A stretch of 64,000 nt of DNA, taken from NCBI GenBank assembly GCA_965240325.2, contig OZ251238.1:186001-250000 (forward strand), written 5' to 3'. The translations under genes and the position numbers were made by a program. The number at the start of each line of letters is the position of its first letter. The first letter of the stretch is position 1. Below the pieces are notes generated by a model. That model was given only the letters and a program-made list of their open reading frames with translations. It had not been told where the DNA came from and did no database searches. This document shows positions 19,592 to 32,478 of the stretch, in pieces. Origin of the DNA: Rebecca billardiae RCC1528 (lineage: Eukaryota; Haptophyta).

Positions 19592-20832
19592 CGTGGACGG
19601 CAAGTTGGCGATCGCCGATCGGCACAGTGTACCGGCTACAGTATTCTATTCTATTGTACAAGTAGTGTACTCGCACAAGCTAGTACGTGAACATTACTGA
19701 CTTTGTACAGTCTACGATCGGCTGGTGCTCGCCCGGACGCACGGTGCCCGGATGCGAGTCCACCACCCTCAGCGCCTGCGGCGTTGCGTCAGCCGCATGA
19801 CGACGGACCTTGGACGGACGAGCCGGCGCCTCTAGCCCTAGGTGGAGTACCCCGAGTGTGGGCGCAGGCGCCGCCGGCGGGCGCGCGGTGGAGGAATGCT
19901 TGCCCTTTCTCTCGCAGGACGGGAGCACGTCGATTGAGAGGGTCGCGGCGCGCACGGCCTTCCGTGACGTTGTGAACTCTCAACTCGGTTCGTAATCGCA
20001 TCATCAGCATGCGCAGCGGCTTTGGCATGCGCTGCGCACACACGAACGAAGCGCCTGTGCTGCTGGCGGGGTGTGTGCACGGAGCAAAAGGACTGCACGG
20101 TCAGCGTGCTCATCACATACCAAGACGACGAGGTGGCGATCAAGCGTCGCGCGTCGCGATGGTCTGTAGCCGTGCCTTACTGCCTACGGCGCCAACGTGT
20201 CCTTCATTTGCTCACCACCGTTGACCCTGACGGCCTCGTGCAGCAGACGCAGTGGCGCATCCCGGCAGCGGCGCTCCAGCTTCGCGAAGGGCTCTTGTCC
20301 GCACAGGACGGCCTGGCGGAGTTGTGCCTCTGCGGCTGCAATTGCCTCTTCAGCTCGCGCCATGCGGCTGTGCAGCTGAAACTGCGGCGGGGCGTTTCTC
20401 AGGAAGTCCGTAAGTCGCTGGCGACGCCGGCTGCCCTCACGTGCGCCTGCCGAGCGACCGGTGCGGCGGCCTTCGGATTCCTTTGGTGATTCGTAGAATT
20501 GTAATTGCACGGTAATAAGTAGTGATTAATACCTGCTTTCAGATCCCTTCGGGTTGGCCGTTGGTGCGTCAAGATCCCGGCCCTCAATTCATCATTTGGT
20601 ACAGCGATATTACAATAGACTTTACTGAGTTCTTATGCAAGAGCTCGTATTCATCGCGAGCGCCCGTATTCATCGCAAGCGCCCATATTCATCCGCGTTC
20701 GGTCCGGGTCATCAGCCCCTTCAGATTCCTTCCATCACCCCAAGCGCTTCGACCCGCGCGTGCGCGTGGCCTCCTCCGCCTCCGCTCACATCGGCACGGC
20801 CTCGTTGAGAACGAGCCATCGGCGACGCCCAG
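19592..20832. other. Intergenic, no gene supported
   Basis: Contains a plus-strand stretch around 19880-19995 whose last codons look protein-like (SIERVAARTAFRDVVNSQL) and a minus-strand helix-rich stretch at 20184-20362 (ARAEEAIAAAEAQLRQAV). Both are short and lack convincing starts. They may be remnants or exons of an unrecognised gene. Confidence 0.35.
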
Positions 20833-21741
20833 ATGCTGCGCGGCGTAAGCTTCTCAAGCTCCCGACGTCAGAAGAACGCTCGGCCCGCCTCGACGCCACC
20901 GCCTCCGAGGTCGACCTCCGGGTCAGCTCTCGCTGGTACAACACAACGAGGAGAAGCCGACGGCCGGCAGACCAACGGCGACGCCGGCGGCAGTGCCGCG
21001 GTGGCGGACGACCCCACGTCGCGGCTTTCGGTACATACGCCCGTGGCGCTGCCGCCGGACGGGCGGCGGCAGCGCGCGCTGGCGGCGATGGAGCGGGGCG
21101 GCGCAAGTGGCAAGCGGACCCTCGAGCCGCTCGGCACGCCACTCGGCCGAGTGTTCTCCACCTGCTCGCTCGACGGCGATATCGTTCAGAGCGCTGCATC
21201 CCTGCTCCGCATGGACGAGCCCATGTCCCACGACGCGCCCACAGCAACGCGCGCGGACGTGCCGTTGCATCCAGTGGATGAGGTGGCGGCGGCGCGCTCG
21301 CACGACGAGGTCGTGTCCGCCACCGACGGGCTCCACGTGCCTCCAGCCGAGGGCAGCCGCCGACCGTCCACGGCACAGTCGGCCGGCAATGGCCGGGCGG
21401 TGCCGACAGCGGGCCGTGCTGCGCAGCCCCCTGCGCGCGCAGCTGCCCCTCCGTCGCGCCCCGCGGCCCATCCGGCGCTGCCATCGCCCACGCTGCGACC
21501 GCGCACGGCGGCGTGTCGCGCGTCGGCCATCAGCGCTCGCAGCAGCAGCAGCAGCAAGCGCGACTCGATCGCGGCGTCGAAGAGCGAGGCGCTGGCGCGG
21601 TCGTCGAGTAGCAGTGAGGCGACGCCGCTGCTCTTCGCGCGCTTCCCCCGTCAGCTCGAGGAGAGCCACTCGCTCCGCGAGGTCAGGCGCGACGCCTCGG
21701 AGTCGCCGCCACCCGTCCGCCGCTCGATGCGGCCGGCGCCG

Positions 21742-21774
<33 letters not shown>

Positions 21775-24297
21775 GGGATTCGTGGCGCGTCAGAGCCGCC
21801 CGGGCCCCTCGGCAAGCCGCTCTTTGCCAACGACTCGCTTTCGTCGAGCGAGCCGCCCGACGCCAGCGACCACGCCGGCCCGCGCGACGCAGAGCACGCG
21901 CGGGCCATCGGCCTGCTCGACCTGCTCGGCGCTGTGACGGACGCGCGCTCGGAGGCGGAGCTGCACGGCGCGCTCTGCGCACACGCGCGCGCCGCGCTGG
22001 GCTGCGACGGCGTGCGGCTGCTGCGGGTGCACGAGCGCGGATGGCGCGTGGCGGCCACGCCGTACGGCACCTCACGCGCGGAGCGCACCGCGGCGGCAGG
22101 CCCGCTCATCAACGTGCCTCCGGACGTGAGCGGCGCGGCCGTGGCGCACGGCGCCGCCGTGTTTGCGCCAAGCTGGCGCGCGGCTGGCTCGGCCATGGGC
22201 GCGCGCGGTGCGGAGCGCGCGCGCAGGGCGTCGGTTGTGTACACGGCGTACGCGGCATGCCCGCTGCGCTCCTCGGCGGGCGACGGCAGCTCGAGCTCGC
22301 CCGCGACCTGGCTGCTCGAGCTCTCGTGGCCCGCGGGGTCGGCTGGCGCCCAACCGTCTTCCGCCAGCGCCGAGCACGCCGGCGCGGATGGCACCGGGAG
22401 CGCCGGCGCGGCCTGGACGAGCACGGCGGCCGTGCGCGTGGACGTGGCCTTGCGCGTGGCGCGCGCCGTGGGCAGGCAGCTGGACGCCCGCCCGCACGAC
22501 GCGGCCGACGGCGCGATGCAGCCCGCGCAGCGCTCGCCCCCCAGCGGACTGCACGACTGGAGCGCAGCGCTGCCCGCGCTCGTGTCCGCCGCGGCGCGCG
22601 CAGTCGGCGGCGGCACGGCGGCGAGCGAGGAGAGCGCGCGTGCGGCGCTGAGCGCGCTCGCGAGCGCGGTGGCGCTGCTGCCTGGCTGTGTGCACTGCGA
22701 GATCTCTGAGCTGCACCTCGCGCCCGCATCACCCGGTCGGCACGCGGCCAGCATGCCGGCGGCGGCCGCGCTGCCGAGCGGTGCGAGCGTGCGCGCCCTG
22801 GCACTCTGGGCGCACTCCGAGTCGCACGGCGCGCCGCCGGCGCCCGAGCTTGCCGTGCTCGGCGGCGAGGGCGCGGCGGTGCCGCTGAGCTCGCTGCCCG
22901 CCGCGACGGCGCATGCCATCGCCCTGGCCATTCGGTCGTTCTCGTTCGCGCCGGCCGACGGCGCCAGCCCGAGCACGCGGCGCGCACACGGCGCAGAGTC
23001 GGAGCCTCCCCCCGCCACGCCCGACGAGCAGGGCGGGAGCGCGCCGGTCGTGAGCGCCGCGGTGCTGCCCGCCGCCAGCGGCAGCAGTGGCAGCGCGCTC
23101 GTCCTCGCGCAGCTGCGCTTTGCGCCGACGACAGCGATGGGCTCGGCCGCACAGTCCGCGGCCGCAGGTGCGCGCCGAGCGCAACGCGCCGGGCGCCCAC
23201 GCGCCCACGCCATGCGCGCCGCCGCCTTCCGGTGCGACGCCAGGCATGGCTGACCGGCTTGCGCCTGTGTGCCTCCCGCCCCGCCGCTCGGCCGCCCGCT
23301 CCGCGCGCGCCGCGCCCCTCGCCGAGCAGACGTGCTCTCTGCGAGCGCCGCCTCGCTGCTGCGCGCGCGCGAGCACGTGTGCACGCGTGCGCGCGCGCGC
23401 GCGCGATGGCAGTATGCCGCGGACCGAGTGCGGCAGCGCACCAACTTGCACAAGTACGCACCCCGCGCCGCGCCGCGCGCGTGCGATCGCGCGCGCGCGC
23501 GCGCGCCTCGACGCGCGCAGCACGCCCTTCGACGCTCAGCTGCCCACCCTCGCCCCCACCGCGCGCGCTCGCGCCCGCGCCGCAGGGTGGTGGCGCGGAT
23601 GCGGGAGGCGGCAGCGCTCGCGGACGGCACCGAGGCGATCCACAGGCGCTCGCGGCTGCTGCTCGAGGCCAGCGCCGCGCTCGCCGACGCGCAGAGCGAG
23701 ATGGCGCGGGCCGCGCGCCCGGACGACGCCGCGCCGCGCCGCGCGGCCTCGGCTGCGCACGCCTACCTCGCGCGGCTGAGCGTGCTGCTCGAGGAGTGCA
23801 TGGGCGTGGGCTCTGCGAGCGCGGTGCTGGTCGAGCCGCGGAGCAACGGGCTGCGCGCGGTGCACACCGCGGTGCGCGGGCGCGCGGGTGACGGGAGCTC
23901 GGACGCTGCCGTGCGCGCCGCCATCTCTCTGCTCTCCGCCGCGGCCGTCGGTCGCGCCGAGACGGTGCTCGTCGAGCCCGGCCGAGCGCAGCGCGGAGAC
24001 GGCGGGCTCTCGGCGGCGCGCTCGGTCGCGCTGGGCGGCAGCTCTGCGCTGGCCGTGCCGCTCGTGTGCATGGGCGACGTGGTCGCAGGCGCGCTGCAGC
24101 TCGTCGGACGGGCGGACGGGCACGAGGGCCCCGCCGGGCTCTACGCGCGGGCCGGCCAGCCGAGGCCCTTCGACGCGGAGGACGTGGCCGCGGTGAAGGC
24201 GGCCGCGAGGCAGGCCGCGTGCCTGCTCGAGCTCGCGTGTGCGCGCGCCGGCGTTGAGCACCCTGGCGAGCTCGTGGCGCTGGCCCTTGGCTCTTGA
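20833..24297 (+). CDS. Tandem GAF-like domain protein, 2 exons
   Basis: Exons 20833-23167 and 23615-24297 give 1,005 residues. The first frame ends at a TGA at 23253, so an intron is required; donor GTGCGC at 23168 and the AG at 23614 keep frame (the better-looking acceptor at 23585 would not). N-terminal ~340 residues are low-complexity Ser/Pro/Ala with a polyGly run. A GAF-like domain follows at about 360-560, with LLDLLGAVTDARSEAEL and CDGVRLLRVHERGWRV. A middle region resembles a second degenerate GAF. A clear one closes the chain, with LAVPLVCMGDVVAGALQLVG and FDAEDVAAVKAAARQAACLLE. GAF domains bind cyclic nucleotides, other small ligands or partner domains. No kinase, cyclase or phosphodiesterase catalytic domain is attached, so a regulatory role is inferred. 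The N-terminal start is uncertain. Confidence 0.6.
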
Positions 24298-24615
24298 CGA
24301 TAAGTGGGGTTATTGGTACAATAACTGATTGTCTAAGAGGACGACAAGAACGCCGGGCGCCAGCGCCGCTCATCAGCCACGACATCGCCCTCTACCGACC
24401 ATCGCCTCAAAGGGCGCTGCTCCCGGACAAACAGTCTGTCCGGGTTGTTCTTTCTGCCGCCCAGGAGATCGGTTTCCGGCGCCGGCCTCTGCAGCCTGCT
24501 TCGCCAGGCGCGGCGTGCGAGATGGCTCCAGCCAAGCTCGTCCTGCGTCGCCGGCGGCGGCGGCTCGCACGCGGGTGGCGCGTCGCGTGCACCGACCAAC
24601 ATCTTTCGGCTAAGG

Positions 24616-24698
<83 letters not shown>

Positions 24699-24816
24699 CG
24701 ACGTGGTATGCAACGGGCAGGCGTCAGAGTCAGCAAGCTGTAGCAGCAGATCGAGCAGCAGAGACAAACACCAGGATCAGCGCTCCTCGCCGTCGTCCCC
24801 CCCCTCATAGTCGCCC
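24298..24816. other. Spacer with first (TA)n block
   Basis: 3' flank of the GAF gene. It includes a short inverted repeat (CCGGACAAACAGTCTGTCCGG, 24423-24443) that could form a hairpin, and a pure (TA)n tract at 24617-24695 (about 39 repeats). Confidence 0.6.
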
Positions 24817-25084
24817 ATCACTCCATCGCCGAGCGGAAGCTCGACGCACCGTCTGGCGTCGACGCGCACGCGCCACCGCGGTGGTCGCGGTGCCACGCGT
24901 CGTCAGCCGTCGTCTCGAAGTAGTCGGCGTATGCAGCGCCCCCGCGGGCGCGTGCCCCCGGGCGCACGTGCGCCATGCGCGCGCGGGCGATGAGCATCTT
25001 GGCCTGGCCACGCAGGCAGCGCATGCCCAGCTCGCGCCGCATGGTGCCGAGCAGCGCGCGCTCGGCGGCGGGGCGCGAGGGCGC
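24817..25084 (-). other. Possible exon(s) between two (TA)n blocks
   Basis: Minus-strand sequence between the (TA) tracts has protein-like content: one frame gives [20 protein letters not shown] and [14 protein letters not shown]. Another frame, just downstream, gives [18 protein letters not shown] and an acidic end closing with TGA at about 24777. The two frames do not join without a short gap. It could be the 3' end of the DDB1-like gene (with the (TA) tract inside an intron) or of a separate gene. I do not recognise a family. Confidence 0.25.
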
Positions 25085-25221
<137 letters not shown>

Positions 25222-25250
25222 TACGTCGATCATCGTCGTCATCGTCGTCG

Positions 25251-27048
25251 TCATCCGGCTGCGGGCGGATCGGCATCATCAGCCAGCGAGCGGCCGGCGT
25301 GCGCACCGATGCACAGCCCTGCCATCAGGCGCGCCGCCTGCGCGGCGGCCTGCTGCTCGGCGTAGCCGTGCGCTCGCGCCGCCGCGCTGGCGGCGGCGTC
25401 GGCGTGCGGCGCCTCGGCCTCCTCGGCGGCGTGCGCGTGGTGCGTGTCCGCGTGCGCGCGTGCCGCCCAGCCCTCCACGTCCAACAGCAGCCCGGCGCTG
25501 CTGCCGCTGGAGGAGGGGGCGCGCGCACCGCTGAGCGCGGCGCGCAGGAGCGCGCGCGGGCACTCGACCACGGCGTGCGCGCTGCCGTCCGCGCCGAAGA
25601 GGAGCGCGCCCTCCTCCTCCTCCTCCTCCCCCTCCTCGCCCTCCGCCTCCGCCTCGCTGCCCTCCGCGTCCGCGTCCGCCGCGCCGTCTGCGCCGCCACC
25701 GTGCGCGCGCCAGACTGAGCTGAGAGGCAGCGCGACAGGCAGAGGCGCGGGCAGCGGCGCGAGCGCGCCCGCCGCGCGCGCGGCGCGGTGGCCGAGCGGG
25801 TGCAGGTGCAGCAGCGTGGGCAGGAGCACCGCCTCCTCCCCGTCGTCGCCCCGCGCGGCGGCGCGCGCCAGCGCGGCGTGCACGAGCGCGCCGCCCGCGC
25901 GCGCGCACAGCCAGCCGCCGCCTCCGCCGCCGCCGCCGCCGCCGCAGCCGCCGGCTCGCGCGCTGCCGAGGGGCAGCAGCGCGCGCACGGGCGCGGAGGG
26001 ACACGCGCAGGGCGGCGCGCGCGGCGGCTCCTCGGCCGCACCGCCGCCGCCCGGCGGCGCGGCGGCGGGCTGGGCCGCGCCCGCGCCCGCCGCCGGCTCC
26101 TCCGCGGCCGAGGGCGCGGGCAGCCACACCGGGCGCGCGCACGGCGCCAGCCTTAGCGCCGGCTCGGCCGCGCCGCCGGCCGCCGCCGCCGCGCCCGCCG
26201 CCTCGAGCGCGCGCGCCACGCGGCCGTCAAGCGCCCACGCGCACAGGAAGGCGTGGGTGGCCGTGGGCGCGCGCTCGGCCGCGCCGCCGGCCGCGCCGCC
26301 GCCCGCCGCGGGCGGCGCGCGCGGCAGGCTGCAGCTCGCAGCCGCCAGCAGCACACCGCGCCGCGCGCTCAGCGCCGTGAGCGCGCAGCGCGCGGGGCCG
26401 CGCGCGCCCGCCTCGACGGCCGCCTGCCACGCGGCCGCAGCCCAGCCGGGCGGCGGCTCGGCGGGCGGCGCGGCGTCGGCGCGCGCGCACAGCGCCAGCT
26501 CGACGCGCGGCGGCGCAGCTGCCCCGCCCGCCGCGCCGCCCTCCTCCGCCCCGGCGGGCCGCGCGGCGCGCGGTGCGTACACGCACACGGCCGCGCCCGC
26601 GGCGGCGGCGACCGCGCCCGCGCCGAGGGGCTCGAGCGCGGGGCACGGCGCCAAGGTGGGGCCTGTCGCGCCGCCGGCCGCGGCGTCGGCGGCGTGCGCC
26701 GCCGCGGGGGGCAGCGGCACGCTCGCGAGCAGCCGCAGCCCGCCAGCCTCCTCCTCCTCCTCCGCCGCCGCCGCCGCCTCCGCCCGCTGCGGCCGCCCCG
26801 CGCCGCCGCCGCCGCCGTGCGCGCGCACGCCCCAGCAGCTGAGCACGGGCGCGCCGCCGCGCGCTGGCACGCTCGCGCAGTAGCAGCCGAGCTGCGCGGC
26901 CGCCCAGCTCGGCGCGCGCCCCTCGCCGAGCGCGCCGCCGCCCGCGTGCGCCGGCGTCGCCGCCGCGAGCGCGCTGATGGCGTGCGGCGCGCCTCCGAGC
27001 ATCAGCGGCCGCCCCAGCAGCGGCCGCGCGCGCGACACACCGCGCCGC

Positions 27049-27089
<41 letters not shown>

Positions 27090-27468
27090 CGGCGCGAGCG
27101 CGAGCAACACGTCTGCGCGCGCGGCCGCGGCGGCGTCGGCGTCGGGCGCGGCCGCGTGCGCGTGCGCGCTCGGCGCGCACGCCACGACGAACGCGTCGCT
27201 GATTGGCTCGTGGCACGCGAGCAGCGGCGCGGACGGCAGCGGCGCGTTGGCCCACACCCAGCGGGCGCGCGCGCCCACGCTGCCCAGGCGCAGCGCGCCG
27301 CCGCCGTCCACCCAGACCAGCCACGCGCGCGCGGCGCGCGGCGGGGGCGGGGGCGCGGCGGTGCCGGCGGCGTGCGCCGCGCGCGCCGCGCCGTCCGCCG
27401 TGCGCGGGCGCGACACGCCGCCCGCCGCCGCAGGCAGTCTCACCACAGCCGCCGCCTGCACAGCGCAC

Positions 27469-27513
<45 letters not shown>

Positions 27514-29392
27514 AGTCCGCTCAGCCGCGCATGCTGCACGCAGCCGCGCCATGCGCCGCCGCGCGCGCGCGCGCGCGGCTCGCGCGCCGCGTCCGCGCGG
27601 AGGCGGAGCAAGTGCCCGCCGCCCGCGGGCGCGAGCACGAGCCGGCCGGCGGCGGCAGCCTCGCCCTCAGCGGCGGCGTCCGCCGCCGCGTCCGCCGCCG
27701 CGTCATCGCCGTGCGGCGCCGCCAGCGCCGCGCGCACCCACGCCACTGTCCCCGCGACCGACGAGCCCGCACCGTGCCGCGCGCCGGCCCCCGCGCCACC
27801 GCCGCCGCCGCCGCCCCCCGCGCCCGCGCGCCGCTCCCCGTGGGGCCGCAGCAGCGGCATCTCGAGCAGCGCCTCGATCGGCTCGTCAGCCAGCGCGCAC
27901 ACGGCCAGCGTGCTGCAGCGCGCGTACGGCTGCGGCGCAGCGCGCGCGGCGCGCCCGCCCTCGGCGCCGCCCTCGGCGCCGGGCGGCTCCTCGTCGCAGT
28001 AGTCGAGCGCGCACACGCCCACGCGCCCGTCCGCCAGCCCCGCCCACAGCGTGTGCGAGCCGCACCGCGCGCCGCCCGCGCGCGGCGCGCCTGCCGGGAG
28101 CAGCAGCAGCGATCGGACGGCCGCGGCCGCGCACGCGCCATCGCCGCCGCCGCCGCCGCTGCCGCCGCCATCGGCGTCGGCGTCGGCGTCGGCGTCGTCG
28201 GCCGGCGCGGTCGCGTGCAGCAGGCGCAGCCGCCAGCGCGCCGGCCGCGGCTCGGCGGGCGCCGCGCCCGCGCCCTCGACCGCCGCGCGCACCGCCGGCT
28301 GTGCCGCGGCCGGCTGCGCCGTGAGTGCGTACACGTTCAATCGCTTGCTCACCCACTCACCAAGGGCAAGCGTGCACGCGTGCGCGGCGCCGCGCGCCGT
28401 GCGCTCGTCGGGGCCGGCGCGCGCGTCGAGCGCGAGCGCGGAGGCGGGCCGCGCCATCCGCGTGCACAGCAGCAGCTCGAGCGGCGGCGGCGCGTCCGCA
28501 GCCCCCTCGCCACCCACGCCCGCGCCCGCGCCCGCCGCGCCGCCGTGCGAGCCGGCGGCCGCGGGCGCGCGCGCGCGCAGTACGCACACGCGCGCGTCCG
28601 CGAGCGCGATCGCGACGCAGTCGGCGGCGGCCGCGGCGTGCGCGATGAGCGCGGGCGCGCCGCCGTCGGGCTGCGGCGTCCACGCGTGCAGCAGCGCGTG
28701 CGGCGGCTCCGCGCCCAGCAGCCGCACCGCCCGCCTCGTCACCTGCACTAGCCTGGCGCACGCGCCCAGCGCACACACCAGCTTGGAGGCGCTGCCTCCG
28801 TCCAGTCCGTCTGCGCGCGCGGGCGCCCACGGCTGCGCGCCGCCGGGCGCGTCGGGCTCGGCCGCGCCGAGCTCGAGCAGCGCCGTCTGCTCGGGGAACG
28901 CGAAGGAGAACGCGAGGTACCGGTGGGGCAACACGGAGCGGTGCGGCGGCGCGTGCGCGCGCGGCGGCGCGCGCGCGCCGCCGCCCGGCGGCTGCGAGGG
29001 CGCGCGCCGCGCCGGGGGCGGCGCCGCACTGCCCACGGCCCAGAGCGAGACGCCGGCGGCGCCGAGGCTCGCCCCGCCCACGGTGAAGCGGCGCAGCCGG
29101 TGCGCGAACGAGCCGACGCTCAGCCAGCCGCCGCCGCCGCCGCCGGGCGCTCCGCCGAGCAGCGCGAGCGCCGCGCCGCCGCCGCCGCCGCCGCGGCGCG
29201 CGCCGAGCGCGCACGAGAGCAGGCCTGCGCACGCGCGCGCGCCGGCGCACGGGCCGTGCGCGAGCTGCGCCGGGAGCGGCGGCGGCGTCGCGCGCGCCGC
29301 GTCCGCATCCACCTCCTCCTCGCCGCCCGCCGTCGCCGCAGCCTCCCCGTCGCTCTCGTCGCCATCACCACCGCCATCGCCGCCGCCACCAG

Positions 29393-29424
<32 letters not shown>

Positions 29425-31019
29425 GCCGCGTCGGCCGCGCCGTCCGCGCTGCTCGCGGCGACCCAGCCGTCGAGCCCCGCGCTGCCGGCGGGGCGCGCGC
29501 AGCTGAGCGCGAGCGAGGCGCCGCCGTGCGCGCACAGCAGCACCACCTCGCCGCCGCGCAGCGAGAGCGCGCCCGCCAGCCCGCCGCCGCGCCGCGCATG
29601 CTCGCACACCCACGCCGCGCCGCGCGCCGCCGCGCCGCGCGCCGCCGCGGCCGCGCGCGCGCCGCCGCGCCAGCGCACGCGCGACACGGCGAGCGCGACG
29701 GCGAGCGGCGCGTCTTGCGGCGCGCGCGGCGCGCGCGGCGCGGCGCCGGCTGCGCGCGCGCCCGCCTCGCGCACGCCGAGCACGCAGAGCGAGCCGTCCG
29801 CTCCGACGAGCAGCAGCGCGGCGTCGCCCTGGCGCGCGGCCGCGGCGGCGGTGCTGCGCGCCGCGCGCGCGCCCGAGCCCGCCGCCGCGCGCGCGCCCGC
29901 GGAGGGGGCGCGCGAGGCGCCGAGCGGCGCGACGGGGCACGCGGCGATCGCGGGCGCGCCCAGCGGCAGCGCCGTGCGCGCGCCGCCGCGCAGCAGCCAC
30001 GCGTGCGCGCCGCTCACGCAGAGCGTGCCCGCGCGCGTGGGCGCAAACAGCGGCGGCGCCGGCAGCGGCAGCGCGGCCGGCGGCAGCTGCGGCGTGCCGA
30101 GCGTGGCGCGGCCGGCGCGCACGCTGAGCCCGAGCAGCGCGCACGCGCCGCCGGCGCCGCCGCCCTCGAGCGCGCACGACGGCCGCGGCCCCGCCGCCGG
30201 CCGCGCGCCGAGCAGCAGCGAGCACGCGGCCGAGCCGGCGGCGGCGCGCGCGGCGCGCGGCGCGCTCGGCTCAGCCGGCTCGGCCGCGCCGGCCGCGTCG
30301 GCGTTGGGCGCGGGCGCGTCGGCGCGCGCGGGCGGCGCGCCCGCGCGTGCGCCGCCGCCGCCCAGCGCCGCGTCCCACGCGCAGTGCAGCGCCACCACCT
30401 CGCCCACGCCGTCCGCGCCCTCGGCCGCGCCGCCCGCGCCGCCTGTGCCCAGATATGCGTGCACGCCCGCACTGCCGTGCGAGAGCGGGACGGGCGCGGC
30501 GTGGACGCGCGCGGGCGCCCACGCGCCGTCGGGCGCGCGCGGCAGCCCGCGCACGCGGAGCACGTGCAGCTCCGCCGCCGCGAGCTGGCAGTACACGTCG
30601 TACCCGCCGCGCGCGGCCGCGGCCGTGCCGAGGGCGCCCGCGCGCGCGTGCTGGAGGTGCGCGTGCGCGCGCGCGGAGAGCTCGAGCGCGCCGGCGTGCG
30701 CCTCGTGCCAGCTGGGCGAGGTGGGCGCCGAGCCGCCGCGCGCGAAGCGGTAGATCACCCAGCCCAGTGCGCCGCCCGCGCCGCGCACGACGACGAGCAG
30801 CGCGGCGTGCGCGCGCAGCGGCGCGGACAGCACGTGCGCGCCCGCGAGCGGCACGCGGCCGCAGGGGCGCAGGGCGCGGGACTCGGGGTCGAGGGCGTAC
30901 AGCTCGAGCGCGAGCGACCGGCACACCACGGCCAGCTCGGCGCCGTCCGCCTCGAGCGCGTGCGCCGCGAGCGCGTGCGCGCCGGGCAGCAGCTCGCCGA
31001 CAACGGCTCCTGGCGGCAT
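25251..31019 (-). CDS. DDB1/CPSF160/SF3B3-family beta-propeller protein (MMS1_N / CPSF_A type)
   Basis: One open frame of 1,922 residues from the ATG at 31019; TGA at 25251-25253. A longer frame upstream has no ATG. Recognisable propeller strands: near the N-terminus, [19 protein letters not shown] and [19 protein letters not shown] (MMS1_N start); in the middle, [33 protein letters not shown] and [19 protein letters not shown], the order seen in DDB1 and CPSF160; near the C-terminus, [22 protein letters not shown]. Family members are large WD-like triple propellers that scaffold cullin-4 ubiquitin ligases (DDB1), mRNA 3' processing (CPSF160) or the U2 snRNP (SF3B3); which one this is cannot be decided by eye. 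Gly/Ala/Pro/Asp-rich insertions, including polyGly loops, inflate it from the usual 1,100-1,400 residues. The usual helical C-terminal end is not evident, so further 3' exons are possible. Divergent from the gene at 31208. Confidence 0.5.
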
Positions 31020-31207
31020 CGCTGCGACCACAACCGGCTGCCCCACAGCGGAAGTCCGGGCCGTGCGGGTGCACAAGGGTGCAGTCCGGGTCGAGGAGTC
31101 CTCCCCTCGCGAGGCCGCCGAAGCGCCGCGCACGTGCGAAGGCGGCGCCGCCCCGCCCTTGGCCACCCGCGCGCGCGCGCGCCACCGGGCCGTCTGCGCG
31201 GCGCGCC
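31020..31207. promoter_or_regulatory. Divergent (bidirectional) promoter region, 188 bp
   Basis: Separates the ATG of the minus-strand propeller gene from that of the plus-strand transporter gene, so both promoters must lie in or overlap this GC-rich stretch. No TATA box seen. Confidence 0.5.
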
Positions 31208-32456
31208 ATGCCGGCGCCGTCGCTGACCCTCGTCGATCGCACCGTCGAGTCGCTCGGCGTCGACCCCGCCCTCGCGAGCGCGCTCGGCGCCGCGCTGAGC
31301 ACGAGCGTGCTCGCGGCCAACTCTGCGCTCGTGTTCGGCGCGGGGCTCGGCGCCAAGTTCCCGCTCTCGGTGCTGTTCATGCAGTCGATCGTGATGCTCG
31401 CGTGCTACGCGATCACCGCCCCCTTCAACCGCGGCGCGCCCGCCAGCCTCTCGCTCAAGATGTTCCGCGCCGCCGCGCCGCCGGCCGGTCTGTGGGTGCT
31501 GAGCGCGTGGACGGGCGCGCGCGTGCTCGCCGCGTACGGGATCACGTCGTACACGGCGACGCACGCGGCCGCGGCGATGCTCACCGTGCTCGGCGAGGGC
31601 CTCCTCTTCCGCGAGGCCGTCGCGCGCCTCGTGCTCTGCTCCACGCTCGCGCTCTTCCTCGGCGGCGTGCTCGCGGCCTCGGCCGAGCGCTCGGCGCTCG
31701 ACACCGGTGCGCGCGCGCGCGTTCGCGCGCTCGCGCGCGCGCGCGCTCGCCGTGCCGCGCGTCGCCGACGCCGCCCGCCCGTCCCCTCGCGCGCGCGCAC
31801 ACACACGCTCCCCGCCCCCGCGCCCGCCAGGCGAGTCGATGCCGCTCTCCGCGGCCGTGCACGCGCTCTCACTGAGCGGCTTCCTGCTGTGCTGCCGCGC
31901 GACGTTCCCGCCGGGCGCGCTAGCCAAGCAGCGCGCGATCCACATCACGCTGCTCGGCGCGCTGATGCTCGGGGTCGCGTGCGCCGTGGCCGAGTCGTCC
32001 GAGCTCGTCTCGCAGCCCGCGAGCGCCGCCGAGCACATCGCGCTGCCGCTGCTGAGCGGCGGCGTGCTGCGCGCGTGCGCCACTGTCGCGCTGCTCTGGT
32101 GTCTTTCACACGCGAGCGCTGGCACGTGCGGCCTCGCCGTGGCGTACGCCGCGCTGCCCGCGATCCCGGCGGCGGGGCTCGCGATCCGGCTGCTCGCGCC
32201 CGCGCTCGTGCACGCCGCGGGCGACGACGCCAGCCCCTCCGGCCTCGCCTCGCTCGGGCTGGCCGGCAGCCCACGGAGTGCCCTCAGCGCCGCAGGCGTG
32301 GGCCTGATGCTGCTGGCAGGCTGCTGCTTCGGCTACAGCAAGGAGCGCCAACGCCGCCTCGAGTTCCTGCTGCGCGGCGCGGACGACGCGGCGGAGGAGA
32401 CGGCGGGGCTCGTCGCGGACGAGGAGACCACCGGGCTCACGGCCGGTGCGGACTGA
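31208..32456 (+). CDS. Nucleotide-sugar-transporter-like membrane protein, 2 exons
   Basis: Exons 31208-31706 and 31831-32456 give 374 residues, joined by a 124-bp intron (GTGCGC..CCAG) that restores frame. ATG at 31208, TGA at 32454-32456. About ten hydrophobic segments alternate with short loops, as in the drug/metabolite-transporter superfamily. LSVLFMQSIVMLACYAI, AAYGITSYTATHAAAAMLT and LTVLGEGLLFRE occupy the places of the LxxLQS, YTIFKNLT and GE motifs of GDP-mannose (VRG4/GONST/SLC35D) transporters, though the FKN-type substrate motif itself is not conserved. Such proteins exchange nucleotide sugars for nucleoside monophosphates across the Golgi membrane. The tail is acidic and cytosolic (EETAGLVADEETTGL). 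Specificity is unknown; a general EamA/TPT-like carrier is the alternative. Confidence 0.6.
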
Positions 32457-32478
32457 GCCGCCGCCTTGCCCTCGGCCG

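Noticed and set aside
28051-30753. 900-codon plus-strand frame opposite the propeller gene
   Set aside because: Pro/Ala/Ser/Arg composition only; a shadow of the coding minus strand.
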